Positions 35,832 through 44,902 of a DNA stretch of 64,000 nt are shown here, in pieces. The notes beneath the pieces were generated by a model. It was not told the origin of the DNA. It made no database searches and worked only from the letters and a program-made list of their open reading frames with translations. Both the position numbers and the translations under genes were made by a program. The number at the start of each line of letters is the position of its first letter. The first letter of the stretch is position 1. Origin of the DNA: Arthrobacter crystallopoietes (lineage in GTDB: Bacteria > Actinomycetota > Actinomycetes > Actinomycetales > Micrococcaceae); contig NZ_CP018863.1 in assembly GCF_002849715.1 (NCBI RefSeq), forward strand, positions 372,001 to 436,000, read 5' to 3'.

Positions 35832-36992
35832 CTAGAGCTGCTTGAACGCCTGCTCCAGATCGGCGATCAGGTCCTCGGTGTCCTCGATGCCGACCGAGAG
35901 GCGGATCAGGTTGGCCGGGACCTCCAGCTCCGTACCCTTCACGGAGGCGTGGGTCATCTCCGACGGGTAGTTGACCAGGGATTCGATCCCACCCAGCGAC
36001 TCCGCCAAGGTGAAGATCGTGGTGTTTTCGGCAACCTTACGGGCCGCGGCCTCGCCGCCCTTGAAGGAGACCGAGACCATGCCGCCAAAGCCGCGCATCT
36101 GCTTCTTCGCCAGCTCGTGGTCGGGATGGTCCGGCAGGCCCGGGTAGTAGACAGCCTCGACCTCGGGCCGGCCCTGCAGCCATTCGGCCACGGCCTGTGC
36201 GTTGGCCGAGTGCCGGTCCATGCGCACGCCCAGCGTCTTCAGGCCGCGGGTGGTCAGGAACGCGTCCAGCGGTGCGGACACCGCGCCCACGGCGAACTGG
36301 ATGAAGCCGATCTTCTCGGCCAGCTCGTCATCGTTGAGCACCACGGCACCGCCGACCACGTCCGAGTGGCCGCCGATGTACTTGGTGGTGGAGTGCACCA
36401 CGATGTCCGCACCGAGCGCCAGCGGGTTCTGCAGGTACGGCGAAGCGAAGGTGTTGTCGACCACCAGCAGCGCGCCGGCGCCGTGCGCAACCTCGGCGAG
36501 CGCGGCGATGTCGGTGACCTTCATCATCGGATTGGACGGGGTTTCCACCCAGACAAACCGGGTCTTGTATTCGTTCACGGCCGCCGCCACCGCGGACGCA
36601 TCAGACATGTCCACCACCGTGTGGCCCACGCCCCAGTCCCCGAGGACGCGGTTGATCAGGCGGTAGGTGCCGCCGTAGGCATCGTTGCCCAGCACGATGT
36701 GTTCGCCCGGGGCCAGCAGCGCGCGGATCAGCGAATCCTCGGCCGCGAGGCCGGAGGCGAAGGAGAATGCGTGCTTGCCGCCCTCCACCGCCGCCAGCTG
36801 TTCCTGGAGCGAATCGCGCGTGGGGTTGGTGCCGCGCCCGTACTCGTAGCCGTCGCGCAGGCCGCCGATCCCGTCTTGGGCGTAGGTGGAGCTGAAATGC
36901 ACGGGCGGCACAACCGCACCGGTGCGCGGTTCGAAGGCCTGGCCGCCGTGCACGGCGCGCGTGTTGAAGCCTTGGTTCTTCTCTGCAGTCAT
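35832..36992 (-). CDS. metB: Cystathionine gamma-synthase/lyase
   Basis: A 386-residue PLP enzyme of the Cys/Met metabolism family. The PLP lysine is in HSTTKYIGGHSD (about residue 200) with the Asp of VVDNTFASPYLQNP; the N-terminal RGTNPTRDSL and FASGLAAEDSL are family hallmarks. It either makes cystathionine from acyl-homoserine and cysteine or cleaves cystathionine; its place 11 bp behind cbs suggests reverse transsulfuration, homocysteine to cysteine, in which it would be the lyase step. AAGGAG precedes ATG 36992. Confidence 0.88.
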   Translation of the reverse strand: MTAEKNQGFNTRAVHGGQAFEPRTGAVVPPVHFSSTYAQDGIGGLRDGYEYGRGTNPTRDSLQEQLAAVEGGKHAFSFASGLAAEDSLIRALLAPGEHIVLGNDAYGGTYRLINRVLGDWGVGHTVVDMSDASAVAAAVNEYKTRFVWVETPSNPMMKVTDIAALAEVAHGAGALLVVDNTFASPYLQNPLALGADIVVHSTTKYIGGHSDVVGGAVVLNDDELAEKIGFIQFAVGAVSAPLDAFLTTRGLKTLGVRMDRHSANAQAVAEWLQGRPEVEAVYYPGLPDHPDHELAKKQMRGFGGMVSVSFKGGEAAARKVAENTTIFTLAESLGGIESLVNYPSEMTHASVKGTELEVPANLIRLSVGIEDTEDLIADLEQAFKQL

Positions 36993-37003
36993 GGAAATCT
37001 CCT

Positions 37004-38380
37004 TCAGCTCGTCAGGTAGGTCAGCAGGTCGTGGCGGGTCAGCACGCCGATGGGGGCGCCTACAAAGGTCACCATCAGCGCATTGTTGGATTGGAGTTTT
37101 TCGCGGGCGGCGGAGATGGATTCCAGCGAGCCGATCAGCGGCATCGGTTCGCCCATGTGGTCGCCGATCTTGTCGGTCAGTTTGGCTTCGCCCTTGAACA
37201 GCTGGGCTGTCAGAGTGCGCTCATCCACCGAGCCGAGCACCTCGCCCATCACTACGGGCGGTTCCTGCGAGAAGACCGGCAGCGTGGAGACGCCGTACTC
37301 GTTCATGATCTCGATGACGTCGCGCACCGATTCGGTGGGGTGGGTGTGGACCAGTTCCGGCAGTCGACCGGCTTTGCCCTTGAGCACCTCGCCCACGGTG
37401 GCCTCTTCGCCGCCGGCAATGAAGCCGTAGGACTTCATCCATTCGTCATTGAAGATCTTGCCCAGGTAGCCGCGGCCGGAGTCCGGCAGAATAACAACGA
37501 CGACGTCGTCCGGTCCCAGCTCCCGGGCCACCTTCAGCGCGGCGACCACGGCCATGCCGGAGGAACCGCCGACCAGCAGCCCCTCTTCCTGGGCCAGCCT
37601 GCGGGTCATGGCGAAGGACTCGGCGTCGTTGACCGCGATGACCTCATCCGGCACGGACTTGTCGTAGTTCGCCGGCCACATGTCTTCGCCGACGCCCTCC
37701 ACGAAATAGGGGCGTCCGGTGCCGCCGGAATAGACGGAGCCTTCCGGGTCGGCGCCGATGATCCGGACCGGACCCGATGCGCGGTCCGCCGAAACCTCTT
37801 TGAGGTAGCGGCCGGTCCCCGTGATGGTGCCGCCGGTGCCGGCACCGATGACCACGTGCGAGACCAACCCGTCCGTGTCCCGCCAGATTTCCGGGCCGGT
37901 GGTTTCATAGTGGCTCAGCGGAGCCGCCGGGTTGGAGAACTGGTCCGGCTTGTACGCACCCTCCACCTCGCGGACCAGACGGTCGGACACGCCGTAGTAG
38001 GACTCGGGGCTGTCGGGCGCCACGGCCGTGGGCGTGACAACTACTTCGGCGCCGTAGGCCTTGAGCACGTCGCGCTTCTCCACGCCCACTTTGTCCGGGG
38101 TGACGAAGATGGACTTGTAGCCCTTCTGCTGCGCCACGAGCGCCAAGCCCACGCCGGTGTTGCCGCTGGTGGGTTCCACCACGGTTCCGCCGGGCTTGAG
38201 CAGTCCGTCCTGCTCCGCGGTTTCCACCATCTTCACCGCGATCCGGTCCTTGATGGATCCGCCCGGGTTGAAATACTCCACTTTGGCCAGCACCGTGGCG
38301 CTGATGCCTTCGGTCACATTGTTGAGTTTGACCAGCGGCGTATTCCCGATCAGGTCCAGTACAGAATTGGCAAACTTCAT
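37004..38380 (-). CDS. cbs: Cystathionine beta-synthase
   Basis: A 458-residue PLP enzyme joining homocysteine and serine. The catalytic domain has GNTPLVKL, the PLP lysine in GGSIKDRIAVKM (about residue 44), PTSGNTGVGLAL and GAGTGGTITGTGRYLK. The C-terminal third carries two CBS domains (about 335-455; for example VIEIMNEYGVSTLPVF and ISAAREKLQSNNALMVTF), regulatory in other family members. It lacks the N-terminal heme-binding part of the human enzyme. A TAGATT hexamer 7 nt upstream of ATG 38380 implies leaderless initiation. It is the first gene of the cbs-metB operon. Confidence 0.92.
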   Translation of the reverse strand: MKFANSVLDLIGNTPLVKLNNVTEGISATVLAKVEYFNPGGSIKDRIAVKMVETAEQDGLLKPGGTVVEPTSGNTGVGLALVAQQKGYKSIFVTPDKVGVEKRDVLKAYGAEVVVTPTAVAPDSPESYYGVSDRLVREVEGAYKPDQFSNPAAPLSHYETTGPEIWRDTDGLVSHVVIGAGTGGTITGTGRYLKEVSADRASGPVRIIGADPEGSVYSGGTGRPYFVEGVGEDMWPANYDKSVPDEVIAVNDAESFAMTRRLAQEEGLLVGGSSGMAVVAALKVARELGPDDVVVVILPDSGRGYLGKIFNDEWMKSYGFIAGGEEATVGEVLKGKAGRLPELVHTHPTESVRDVIEIMNEYGVSTLPVFSQEPPVVMGEVLGSVDERTLTAQLFKGEAKLTDKIGDHMGEPMPLIGSLESISAAREKLQSNNALMVTFVGAPIGVLTRHDLLTYLTS

Positions 38381-38387
38381 GCGCCCA

Positions 38388-38393
38388 AATCTA
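38388..38393 (-). promoter_or_regulatory. -10 hexamer for leaderless cbs
   Basis: TAGATT (minus strand) ends 7 nt before ATG 38380. Confidence 0.55.
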
Positions 38394-38483
38394 CCGGCCC
38401 GTCCACAAGGCTCATAGCCGGAACGAAACCCTGCGACTCAAGCCAGCCGCCCTGCCATCCCCGGCGCGTGCGACCATGGATAT

Positions 38484-39470
38484 GTGCCTTCCACGTTTGC
38501 CGCCACCGCTGCCCCCACCGCAGACGCCGCGGCAACGGTGGAACTTCCTGCCGGCTACGATCTGCCCGGAACCTTGGGCATCATTCCCCGCGGCAAGCAG
38601 GATCCTACCTTTCAAACCACGCACGACGGCGCGTGGCTGGCGTTCACCACTGCCCAAGGGCCGGTGACGCTGCGCCTGACCAGCGAGGACGCGGGTCCCA
38701 ACGGCGGCGCTGATCCAGCCGTCATCCGGGCCCTCGCCTGGGGCCCAGGCGCCGAGGCAGCGCTGCCCGGATTGCCGGCCCTGCTGGGCGCAGATGATGA
38801 CTGGACGGCCTTCGACCAGACAGCGTTCCACGCCACGCTCCCGAAGCTCGTCACCGAACCACGACGGCGGCATCGAGGCCTGCGGCTCCCAAGTACGGGC
38901 CGCATCCTGGACGCCCTGGTTCCGGTGGTGCTGGAGCAGAAAATCACCACCATCGAAGCCCGCTATTCCTGGCGGTACCTGGTCAGCAAGTACGGTACGC
39001 CCGCCCCCGGACCCGCGCCAGCAGGACTGAAGGTCGCGCCTTCCGCGGAGCAATGGCGGCGCGTCCCGTCCTGGGACTGGCACCGCGCCGGCGTGGACGC
39101 CAAACGCTCCGCCACCATTCTTCGCGCCTGCAAAGTTGCCTCCGGCCTGGAGCGGCTGGCGGCACTCTCCCCCGGCCCGGAACTGGCGGCAAAGCTCTGT
39201 TCCATACCGGGCATCGGGCCGTGGAGCGCCGCCGAGATCGCCCAGCGCACCCATGGCGACCCGGACTCGATCTCCATCGGGGACTTCCATCTAGCCGCCT
39301 TCGTCGGCTACGCCCTGACCGGAAGGAAAACGGACGACGCCGGGATGCTGGCTTTGCTGGAGCCTTGGCGCGGGCACCGGCAGCGGGTGGTGCGGATGCT
39401 CTACCTCAGCGGTTTCCGCAAACCGGCCTTCGGTCCGCGGCTGGCCCCGCAGGACCACCGCTTCCACTGA
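38484..39470 (+). CDS. DNA-3-methyladenine glycosylase family protein
   Basis: A 328-residue helix-hairpin-helix base-excision glycosylase, AlkA-like. The HhH motif is CSIPGIGPWSAAEIAQR (about residues 236-252) and the catalytic aspartate follows in DSISIGDFHL (about residue 264). The preceding VVLEQKITTIEARYSWRYLV is the family's helical core. It removes alkylated bases from DNA. The N-terminal 90 residues (TVELPAGYDLPGTLGIIPRG) form the small beta domain. GTG 38484 is the likely start; it is divergent from cbs. No operon partner. Confidence 0.85.
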   Translation: MPSTFAATAAPTADAAATVELPAGYDLPGTLGIIPRGKQDPTFQTTHDGAWLAFTTAQGPVTLRLTSEDAGPNGGADPAVIRALAWGPGAEAALPGLPALLGADDDWTAFDQTAFHATLPKLVTEPRRRHRGLRLPSTGRILDALVPVVLEQKITTIEARYSWRYLVSKYGTPAPGPAPAGLKVAPSAEQWRRVPSWDWHRAGVDAKRSATILRACKVASGLERLAALSPGPELAAKLCSIPGIGPWSAAEIAQRTHGDPDSISIGDFHLAAFVGYALTGRKTDDAGMLALLEPWRGHRQRVVRMLYLSGFRKPAFGPRLAPQDHRFH

Positions 39471-39482
39471 TCTAGCCAAAAA

Positions 39483-39514
39483 AGCTCCCCGCCGTATCGG
39501 AACGGCGGGGAGCT
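39483..39514. terminator. Terminator between glycosylase and trxA
   Basis: A 13-bp stem (39483-39495 with 39502-39514) and 6-nt loop. A T6 run follows on the minus strand, so it mainly ends trxA, and it can also end the convergent glycosylase gene. Confidence 0.8.
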
Positions 39515-39537
39515 CTTGTTGGCGCGGGGGCAGAGTC

Positions 39538-39924
39538 CTACTCCGCGTCGGCCTGCTGGGTCTGCTGCTGCTGAGCTGCTACCTGGGCGTGGACTTCCGT
39601 CATGTCCAGGCCCTTGACGGCATCCACCAGTTCGGTGAACTGGCCCGAGTTCAGGGCGCCCGGCTGCGAAAAGACAAGGACCTTCTCGCGGAACGCCATC
39701 AGGGTCGGGATGGAGGTGATGCCGGCTGCGGCGGCGAGGCCCTGCTCGGCCTCGGTGTCTACCTTCGCGAAGACAATATCCTCATGCTGTTCGGAGACTG
39801 AATCGTATACGGGGGCAAACTGCTTGCATGGGCCGCACCAATCAGCCCAGAAGTCCACGAACACAATGTCGTTCTCTTCGATGGTCTGGGGGAACTGGGC
39901 TTCGGTGATATTAATCGTTGCCAT
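39538..39924 (-). CDS. trxA: Thioredoxin
   Basis: A 128-residue cytoplasmic thiol-disulfide oxidoreductase. The redox motif is WCGPC inside VDFWADWCGPCKQFAPVY (about residues 24-41), the cis-proline is in TSIPTLMAF, and the C-terminal helix ends before a glutamine-rich tail (AAQQQQTQQADAE). The extra 20 residues beyond E. coli TrxA are that tail. TAGCGT 6 nt before ATG 39924 suggests leaderless initiation. In this organism thioredoxin works beside mycothiol (mshD). Confidence 0.92.
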   Translation of the reverse strand: MATINITEAQFPQTIEENDIVFVDFWADWCGPCKQFAPVYDSVSEQHEDIVFAKVDTEAEQGLAAAAGITSIPTLMAFREKVLVFSQPGALNSGQFTELVDAVKGLDMTEVHAQVAAQQQQTQQADAE

Positions 39925-39930
39925 GCTTCC

Positions 39931-39936
39931 ACGCTA
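39931..39936 (-). promoter_or_regulatory. -10 hexamer for leaderless trxA
   Basis: TAGCGT (minus strand) ends 6 nt before ATG 39924. Confidence 0.5.
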
Positions 39937-40105
39937 ACGGGATCAGTCGAATATGTCGCCCCCTGTTCGCTCAGCGCATGAGCGCTGGTGTCCAACGCCC
40001 CGATCGTGCACGTGTTTTCCACAGGTTTGCGGCCGCCCTACCCGCCGCTTCAGGTGCCGCCTAATCTCGGTTCCGACGGATCAACCACAATCGAAGGAGC
40101 AACCG

Positions 40106-40513
40106 ATGGAACGCCAAACTGCACTGATCCTGACCGAGGGTTCGACTATCGATGATGCGGTGGCACTCAGCACGGCCCTGATTGATGAACTGGTGGAGGA
40201 GTTGCCCTTCGGCCACGACCCGTCCAGGACCGAACTTTATGCCGTGGGCCGGGCCGCCTCGCTGAGATCCAAGCTGGACCTGCCCAGAGGCAACGCCGGC
40301 GACAATCCGTACGAGACGATCAACGGCAAGCTGCATCACATTTGGTGCCGCGGCAGCTGGTATACACCGGGAAGCTGTCCGCCCGCTCCCGCGGACAATA
40401 ACGGTGCCTCCGCCTGGAAATGGCTGCACTTCAACCTGATGCATGTTGTGGAAGCTGAAGCCACTTGTTTCCTCTGGGACATCTACCCGCTCGCCAGGGC
40501 GGAGGCCGCTTGA
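40106..40513 (+). CDS. Uncharacterised 135-residue protein
   Basis: A soluble protein without signal peptide or membrane segment. It begins MERQTALILTEGSTIDDA and has a conserved-looking centre with aromatic residues, KLHHIWCRGSWYTPGSCPP and WKWLHFNLMHVVEAEA. Two cysteines lie in the middle block and one near the end (ATCFLWDIYPLA). GAAGGAGC precedes ATG 40106 by about 5 nt, so it is a real gene. No family is recognised and it has no partner: trxA is divergent and the next gene converges. Confidence 0.6.
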   Translation: MERQTALILTEGSTIDDAVALSTALIDELVEELPFGHDPSRTELYAVGRAASLRSKLDLPRGNAGDNPYETINGKLHHIWCRGSWYTPGSCPPAPADNNGASAWKWLHFNLMHVVEAEATCFLWDIYPLARAEAA

Positions 40514-40536
40514 AGCCGCCTCCGCCCCGCCGCCAC

Positions 40537-42135
40537 CTAGCGGCGGTTTTCAGGGCGCGGGTCGGCCGGCGGGGCAGGCTCTGACGGCACGGGTGGCGGA
40601 GCCCAGTCCAGGATGGCCGGAACACCTATGGCAGAGTCGCAGTCAACCTGCCTCACCTCAGGCTGCTCCTGCTCCTCCTCCTTCGGCTCCTCCTTGTCCT
40701 CATCCTTGTCCTTGTCGTCCGAGTCTTCGGGCTCTGGCTTGGGCTTGGGCTTGGGCTGCTCCGCCGCCCTCCGGTTGTCCGCCTCGCACTGGGCCAGCGC
40801 GTTCAGGTAGGACCATTCGGCGTTCTCCTGGTCCCGGAAGAACTGCGCGCGTACCCCCAAAGCGCTTTCATAGGCAGCGTAGGAAACCCAGTAAGCATCC
40901 CATTCGGCGCCTATGGCCGCCCAGGCCTTGTTGACCTTGCGGACTTCCTTGGCATAGTCCTTGTAATCGTCCGCGGCTTGGCCGTACTTGTCGTACGCCG
41001 TCCAGTAGTCGAGCACGCTTTGCTGCCACTGCTGGGTCCCTGCCGTCAGCTTCTGGCTGGCCTCCCGGCGCCGTTCGGCATTCGTCTGCTCTGCAGCCTT
41101 GGCGTCGAAAACCATGGGACTCATTCCGGTGAACGCCCAGCCGCAGCCCGGTCCTTGCTTGTCCTCTGCGAGGATCCTGATGCTGGTTTCGGTCACGGCT
41201 GCCTTTGCCGGGCTCTTCGGCGGTTCCGGTACGTCCATCTGTTTGGGCATCGGCGGCCATACCGCGTAGTAGGGATCCGCAGCCGGCTGGACGTATTCAA
41301 CCTTGATCTTGGGCCCCGGCAGCGGAACGGCTTCGATCCCTGAGCCGGCCGGCACCGTGGGCAACGGCACGTCGCGGACAGCCACTTTGTCCTTGACCAT
41401 GTACGGCTTGTACCCGGCCGCGGACCACGGCGAGCGCGAGGCATCCGCAGCCACCGATTTCTGGTCTACGCAGACGTCTTTGAGCCCGGCGGCAAGATGA
41501 TCGTCCAGCTGCCTCGCGATCCGGCTCAGCGGAGCATCCGGCGCGCCGACCAGAAAGGCAAGCACATCTCCACGCCGGAAGGAGACCACTTGGGCGGCGC
41601 TGCTGCCTTTATAGGTAAAGACACGGTGCGCTTCCACGCCTGGATCTTTGCCGCCGACTTTACTCTCGTTGATTGCCACCGCGCTGCCGGCACAGGACCG
41701 CGCCTCCTCCACCTGCTGCCGCATGACCTCGGCGCCAAGTCCCGCGGTATAGGCGGCAGTAACGACTTGGACACGATCGCCGTCGACGCTGAACAGCCGC
41801 GACAGGGCTACCGACGGAGCCGTGTCGTTGACGGCGCAGGAGTATGGCACCGGCTGCGACGCCGAGCGCTGCAGCGTGCCGGAAGGCCGCCATCCCTTCG
41901 GCGGCTCCGCCAGTGCTGCCGACAGTACTTTTTCCGCCGGCATGTCCCGGATCTCGGCGAAGATAGGTTTGGCCGCGGCGCTTTCTGACGCCTTTTCCTC
42001 AACGGAAACCTGTTCGGAGGCAACAAAAGGCGTTCCGGACAGATACAGCGCGCAGAGTCCGCTCCCTGCGACAGCCGTCAGTGCCAGGGCACCAGCTGCC
42101 AGTGCCATGCCTGGGCGCTTTTCGAATACAGACAC
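40537..42135 (-). CDS. Large exported protein with acidic tail, partner gene of PBP1
   Basis: A 532-residue, probably membrane-anchored extracytoplasmic protein. An N-terminal hydrophobic segment (about residues 10-32, MALAAGALALTAVAGSGLCALY) is uncleaved or a signal peptide. The middle contains a helical, Ala/Gln/Tyr-rich region (about 355-455) that could form a coiled coil. A charged tract of Lys, Glu and Asp (about 455-495) precedes a Pro-rich end (APPPVPSEPAPPADP). Several cysteines suggest disulfides. It begins 16 bp after the penicillin-binding protein gene on the same strand, so it is probably cotranscribed. Function unknown; a wall-associated role is inferred from the operon. Confidence 0.7.
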   Translation of the reverse strand: MSVFEKRPGMALAAGALALTAVAGSGLCALYLSGTPFVASEQVSVEEKASESAAAKPIFAEIRDMPAEKVLSAALAEPPKGWRPSGTLQRSASQPVPYSCAVNDTAPSVALSRLFSVDGDRVQVVTAAYTAGLGAEVMRQQVEEARSCAGSAVAINESKVGGKDPGVEAHRVFTYKGSSAAQVVSFRRGDVLAFLVGAPDAPLSRIARQLDDHLAAGLKDVCVDQKSVAADASRSPWSAAGYKPYMVKDKVAVRDVPLPTVPAGSGIEAVPLPGPKIKVEYVQPAADPYYAVWPPMPKQMDVPEPPKSPAKAAVTETSIRILAEDKQGPGCGWAFTGMSPMVFDAKAAEQTNAERRREASQKLTAGTQQWQQSVLDYWTAYDKYGQAADDYKDYAKEVRKVNKAWAAIGAEWDAYWVSYAAYESALGVRAQFFRDQENAEWSYLNALAQCEADNRRAAEQPKPKPKPEPEDSDDKDKDEDKEEPKEEEQEQPEVRQVDCDSAIGVPAILDWAPPPVPSEPAPPADPRPENRR

Positions 42136-42151
42136 GATGGCTCCTCAACTG

Positions 42152-44467
42152 CTATTCGGCCGGAACACTGATCGACGTATCGCTACCGGCGCTCAAAGTG
42201 ATTGCCACTTCCTGCCGGTACTTCAAGGAGCTGCCGGGGGCCGGAGTCTGCGCGGTCACCGTATCCGGCGTGTACAGCGGATTCTCCTTGGCCGGCTCTT
42301 TATTGATCACCGGCGTCAGGTTGTTCCGCAGCAGCACCGTGATGGCTTCGTCCACCTTCAGGCCGCGGACGTCGGGAATGGCTTTGGCAGTAACTGTTCC
42401 TACCCCGACGGGCGCGGATTCGGGCAGCGGAACCGCCGGCAGTCCCTTGTGTGCACCTTCCATCGTGGCCTTCCAAACGGGCCCGGCCACCTCGGAACCG
42501 GTGAGATCGTAGAACGTGGTCCCGTAGGCGTCGACTTCGTCCAGCGGGTACTGGCCGCCACCGCGCGGATCGCCAAGCCACACCGCCGTCGAGAACTGCG
42601 GCGTCATCCCCACAATCCAGTTGGCGGAGAAATCGTTGGTTGTGCCCGTCTTGGCCCCGGCCTCGCGCCCCTTGAGTTTGCCCATGCCGGAGAGAGTGCC
42701 GCCGGACTTGAACGGCTCTTTCAGGGCGTCCGCGACCGTATCGGCAACGCCCGGATCAATACCCTGATGGCAGTCGGCATCGGGAACCGGGATCTTCTCG
42801 CCGGTATCGCTGCGGATCCCGGCGATCACCGTGACCGGTTTGCACACCACGCCGCCGCTGACGAACGAGGCGTAAGCGTTGGCCATTTCGAGCGGCGAAA
42901 TCTCATACGCCCCCAGTGCCAGGGAAGCTTCCCGGCCGCTGAGCTTGTCCGTCGGCAGAGACGTCACTCCCAGCATTTCGGCGAACTTTGCCACGTCCAC
43001 CACTCCGGTCTGTTCGATCAGCCGGACGAAATACACGTTGATGGACTTGCGGATGGCTTCGTAGGCGTCGACGCTGCCGTGGTTGATGTAGCCGTAGTTG
43101 TGGAATCCCTCCACCGGATCATCGAGCGACGGCGAGTAGTACGGCCCGTTCGCGGAGTAACGCTGCGAGGCAGGAACCCCCTGGCTCAGGGCCGTGCCCA
43201 GCACGATCGGCTTCATCGAGGAGCCGACCTGGAACTCGCTGGTGGCGTAAACCACCTCGGTTGCGCCCTTGCCCTTACCCCACTTCCGGTTCTGGGTGAT
43301 GGCCGCAACATGGCCGGTTCCCGGTTCAACGACGGCGACGCCGAGGGCGGCCCGGTTCTTATCGCCCAGTGCTTTGGTCACCGCTTTCCGGGACGACTCC
43401 ATGGCCTGCCGGTCCAATCCTGTGGTCAGGGTCATCCCGCCGCGTGATAGCCGGTCCGCCCTTTGCTCGGGTGTGGCTCCGAAGGCCGGATTGGTCAGAA
43501 TTTCCTCGCGGACCAAATGGCAGTAGAACGGATACTCCGAGTCGCCGCAACTGGAGGGAACAGATCCGCGTTCAAGGCCCAAGGGCGCTTCCCGGGCGGC
43601 ATCCGCTTCTTCGGCGGTGATCGTCCCCCGTCGTTCCAGCACGGAGAGCACGGTGTTCCGCCGCATCGTCGCCGCTTCCGGATGGACCACCGGATCATAA
43701 ACTGCCGGCCCTTTGAGCATGCCCACCAGCATCGCCGATTGCGTCAGGTTGAGCTTCGATGCCGAAGTGTTGAAGTAGATCCGGGCAGCGGCCTCGATGC
43801 CGTAGGCGCGGTTGCCGAAATATACCGCGTTGACGTACATCTTCAGGATTTCGTCCTTGCTCAGCTGCTGTTCGAGCCGGACCGCGTACTTCGATTCGCG
43901 GATTTTCGCGTTGTAGGTGTCCCCCACCGCGACCGATTCTTCGGTTTCGTCGCGCGCGTTGTTGACCAGGATGTTCTGGACCAGCTGCTGGGTGAGGGTG
44001 GAGGCACCTTGCTGGCTGGCATTGACGGCGTTGTTCACGAACGCCCGCGTAATGCCGTACGGATCCACTCCGTTGTGCTCGTAGAAGCGTGCGTCTTCGG
44101 TATCGATCAGCGTCTCGAGGAACGTCGGCGACACGTCGTCGACGTCGATGTCGATCCGGTTCTCGCTGTAGAAGCGGGCGAACTCCTTGCCGTCCTTGTC
44201 CAGCAGCACCGTGTGCTGGGGCAATGAACGCTCCAGCGGCAGGTCCTCGGGCAGGTCCTCCCAGAGGTTTACCAGCGTGTTCGCTCCGGCCGAGACCGCA
44301 ACCGCTCCCGGGGCGACCAGCGTCCCTGCACTCAACGCAACAACCGCCACGGCTCCGGCCCACACGGCCAGGCGCGCCGGCCACGCACGTTCCTTCTCCG
44401 GATAACCCGACCGAGCAGACCCCATGAGTTCATGGAGACTTGTCAATGCCGCGTTTTTTCGTCCCAT
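42152..44467 (-). CDS. ponA: Bifunctional penicillin-binding protein 1 with PASTA repeat
   Basis: A 771-residue class A PBP that polymerises and cross-links peptidoglycan. One transmembrane helix (about 33-58) is followed by a GT51 glycosyltransferase domain (about 85-260) with catalytic Glu124 in DTEDARFYEH and the QQGASTLTQQLVQN motif. The transpeptidase domain (about 350-640) has the nucleophile in GSSMK (Ser416), S-I-N at 475-477, and KTGTT (606-610). A PASTA repeat (about 693-760) ends the protein and may sense wall fragments. AGGAGT precedes ATG 44467. The exported 532-residue protein gene follows. Confidence 0.94.
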   Translation of the reverse strand: MGRKNAALTSLHELMGSARSGYPEKERAWPARLAVWAGAVAVVALSAGTLVAPGAVAVSAGANTLVNLWEDLPEDLPLERSLPQHTVLLDKDGKEFARFYSENRIDIDVDDVSPTFLETLIDTEDARFYEHNGVDPYGITRAFVNNAVNASQQGASTLTQQLVQNILVNNARDETEESVAVGDTYNAKIRESKYAVRLEQQLSKDEILKMYVNAVYFGNRAYGIEAAARIYFNTSASKLNLTQSAMLVGMLKGPAVYDPVVHPEAATMRRNTVLSVLERRGTITAEEADAAREAPLGLERGSVPSSCGDSEYPFYCHLVREEILTNPAFGATPEQRADRLSRGGMTLTTGLDRQAMESSRKAVTKALGDKNRAALGVAVVEPGTGHVAAITQNRKWGKGKGATEVVYATSEFQVGSSMKPIVLGTALSQGVPASQRYSANGPYYSPSLDDPVEGFHNYGYINHGSVDAYEAIRKSINVYFVRLIEQTGVVDVAKFAEMLGVTSLPTDKLSGREASLALGAYEISPLEMANAYASFVSGGVVCKPVTVIAGIRSDTGEKIPVPDADCHQGIDPGVADTVADALKEPFKSGGTLSGMGKLKGREAGAKTGTTNDFSANWIVGMTPQFSTAVWLGDPRGGGQYPLDEVDAYGTTFYDLTGSEVAGPVWKATMEGAHKGLPAVPLPESAPVGVGTVTAKAIPDVRGLKVDEAITVLLRNNLTPVINKEPAKENPLYTPDTVTAQTPAPGSSLKYRQEVAITLSAGSDTSISVPAE

Positions 44468-44671
44468 CTAGTACTCCTGACGACTGCGAACGCAGATCTG
44501 GCAAGACCACGTCACTGTGGCCACCGGCGAGCGGTATGTCCAGAGTACGTCCTCGCACCTCGTGCACAAGGGAATGTTGCCGCAGTGTTGTAAGACGTCC
44601 GAAATGTGACGTAATTGACATCTGGGGCATATGAGACGGCCCGAACTAGGGCAGTAAATGGTTAAGCAAAA
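44468..44671 (-). other. Upstream region of ponA
   Basis: About 200 bp between ponA and the tRNA-Tyr terminator. It holds the ponA ribosome-binding site (AGGAGT) and presumably its promoter; I see no gene and no strong -10/-35 pair. Confidence 0.4.
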
Positions 44672-44707
44672 ATCCCCGGAACCTCACACTCATGAAGTTC
44701 CGGGGAT
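44672..44707 (-). terminator. Intrinsic terminator of tRNA-Tyr
   Basis: An 11-bp stem (44672-44682 with 44697-44707) followed on the minus strand by a T5 run, 12 bp after the tRNA 3' end. Confidence 0.8.
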
Positions 44708-44718
44708 CTTATGTCCGG

Positions 44719-44800
44719 TGGCAGATGAGGGATTCGAACCCCCGTAGGCATTGCCAGCTGATTTACAGTCAGCCCCCTTTGGCCGCTCGGGTAATCTGCC
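44719..44800 (-). tRNA. tRNA-Tyr(GTA)
   Basis: 82 nt, class II with a long variable arm. The acceptor GGCAGAT pairs with ATCTGCC; the anticodon loop CTGTAAA in a CTGA/TCAG stem gives anticodon GUA. No CCA is encoded. Confidence 0.94.
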
Positions 44801-44902
44801 GAACGTCTTCTTTGAAGACCGCCTCCGTAAGTGGAAGCAAGACAACCTTACAGAAGATCGGGCCGAGAATCGAATCGAGCTCCTGAACCCATGTTTTCCG
44901 CC

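Noticed and set aside
40443..40934. Plus-strand frame overlapping the end of the exported PBP partner
   Set aside because: Pro/Arg-rich shadow of the low-complexity tail.
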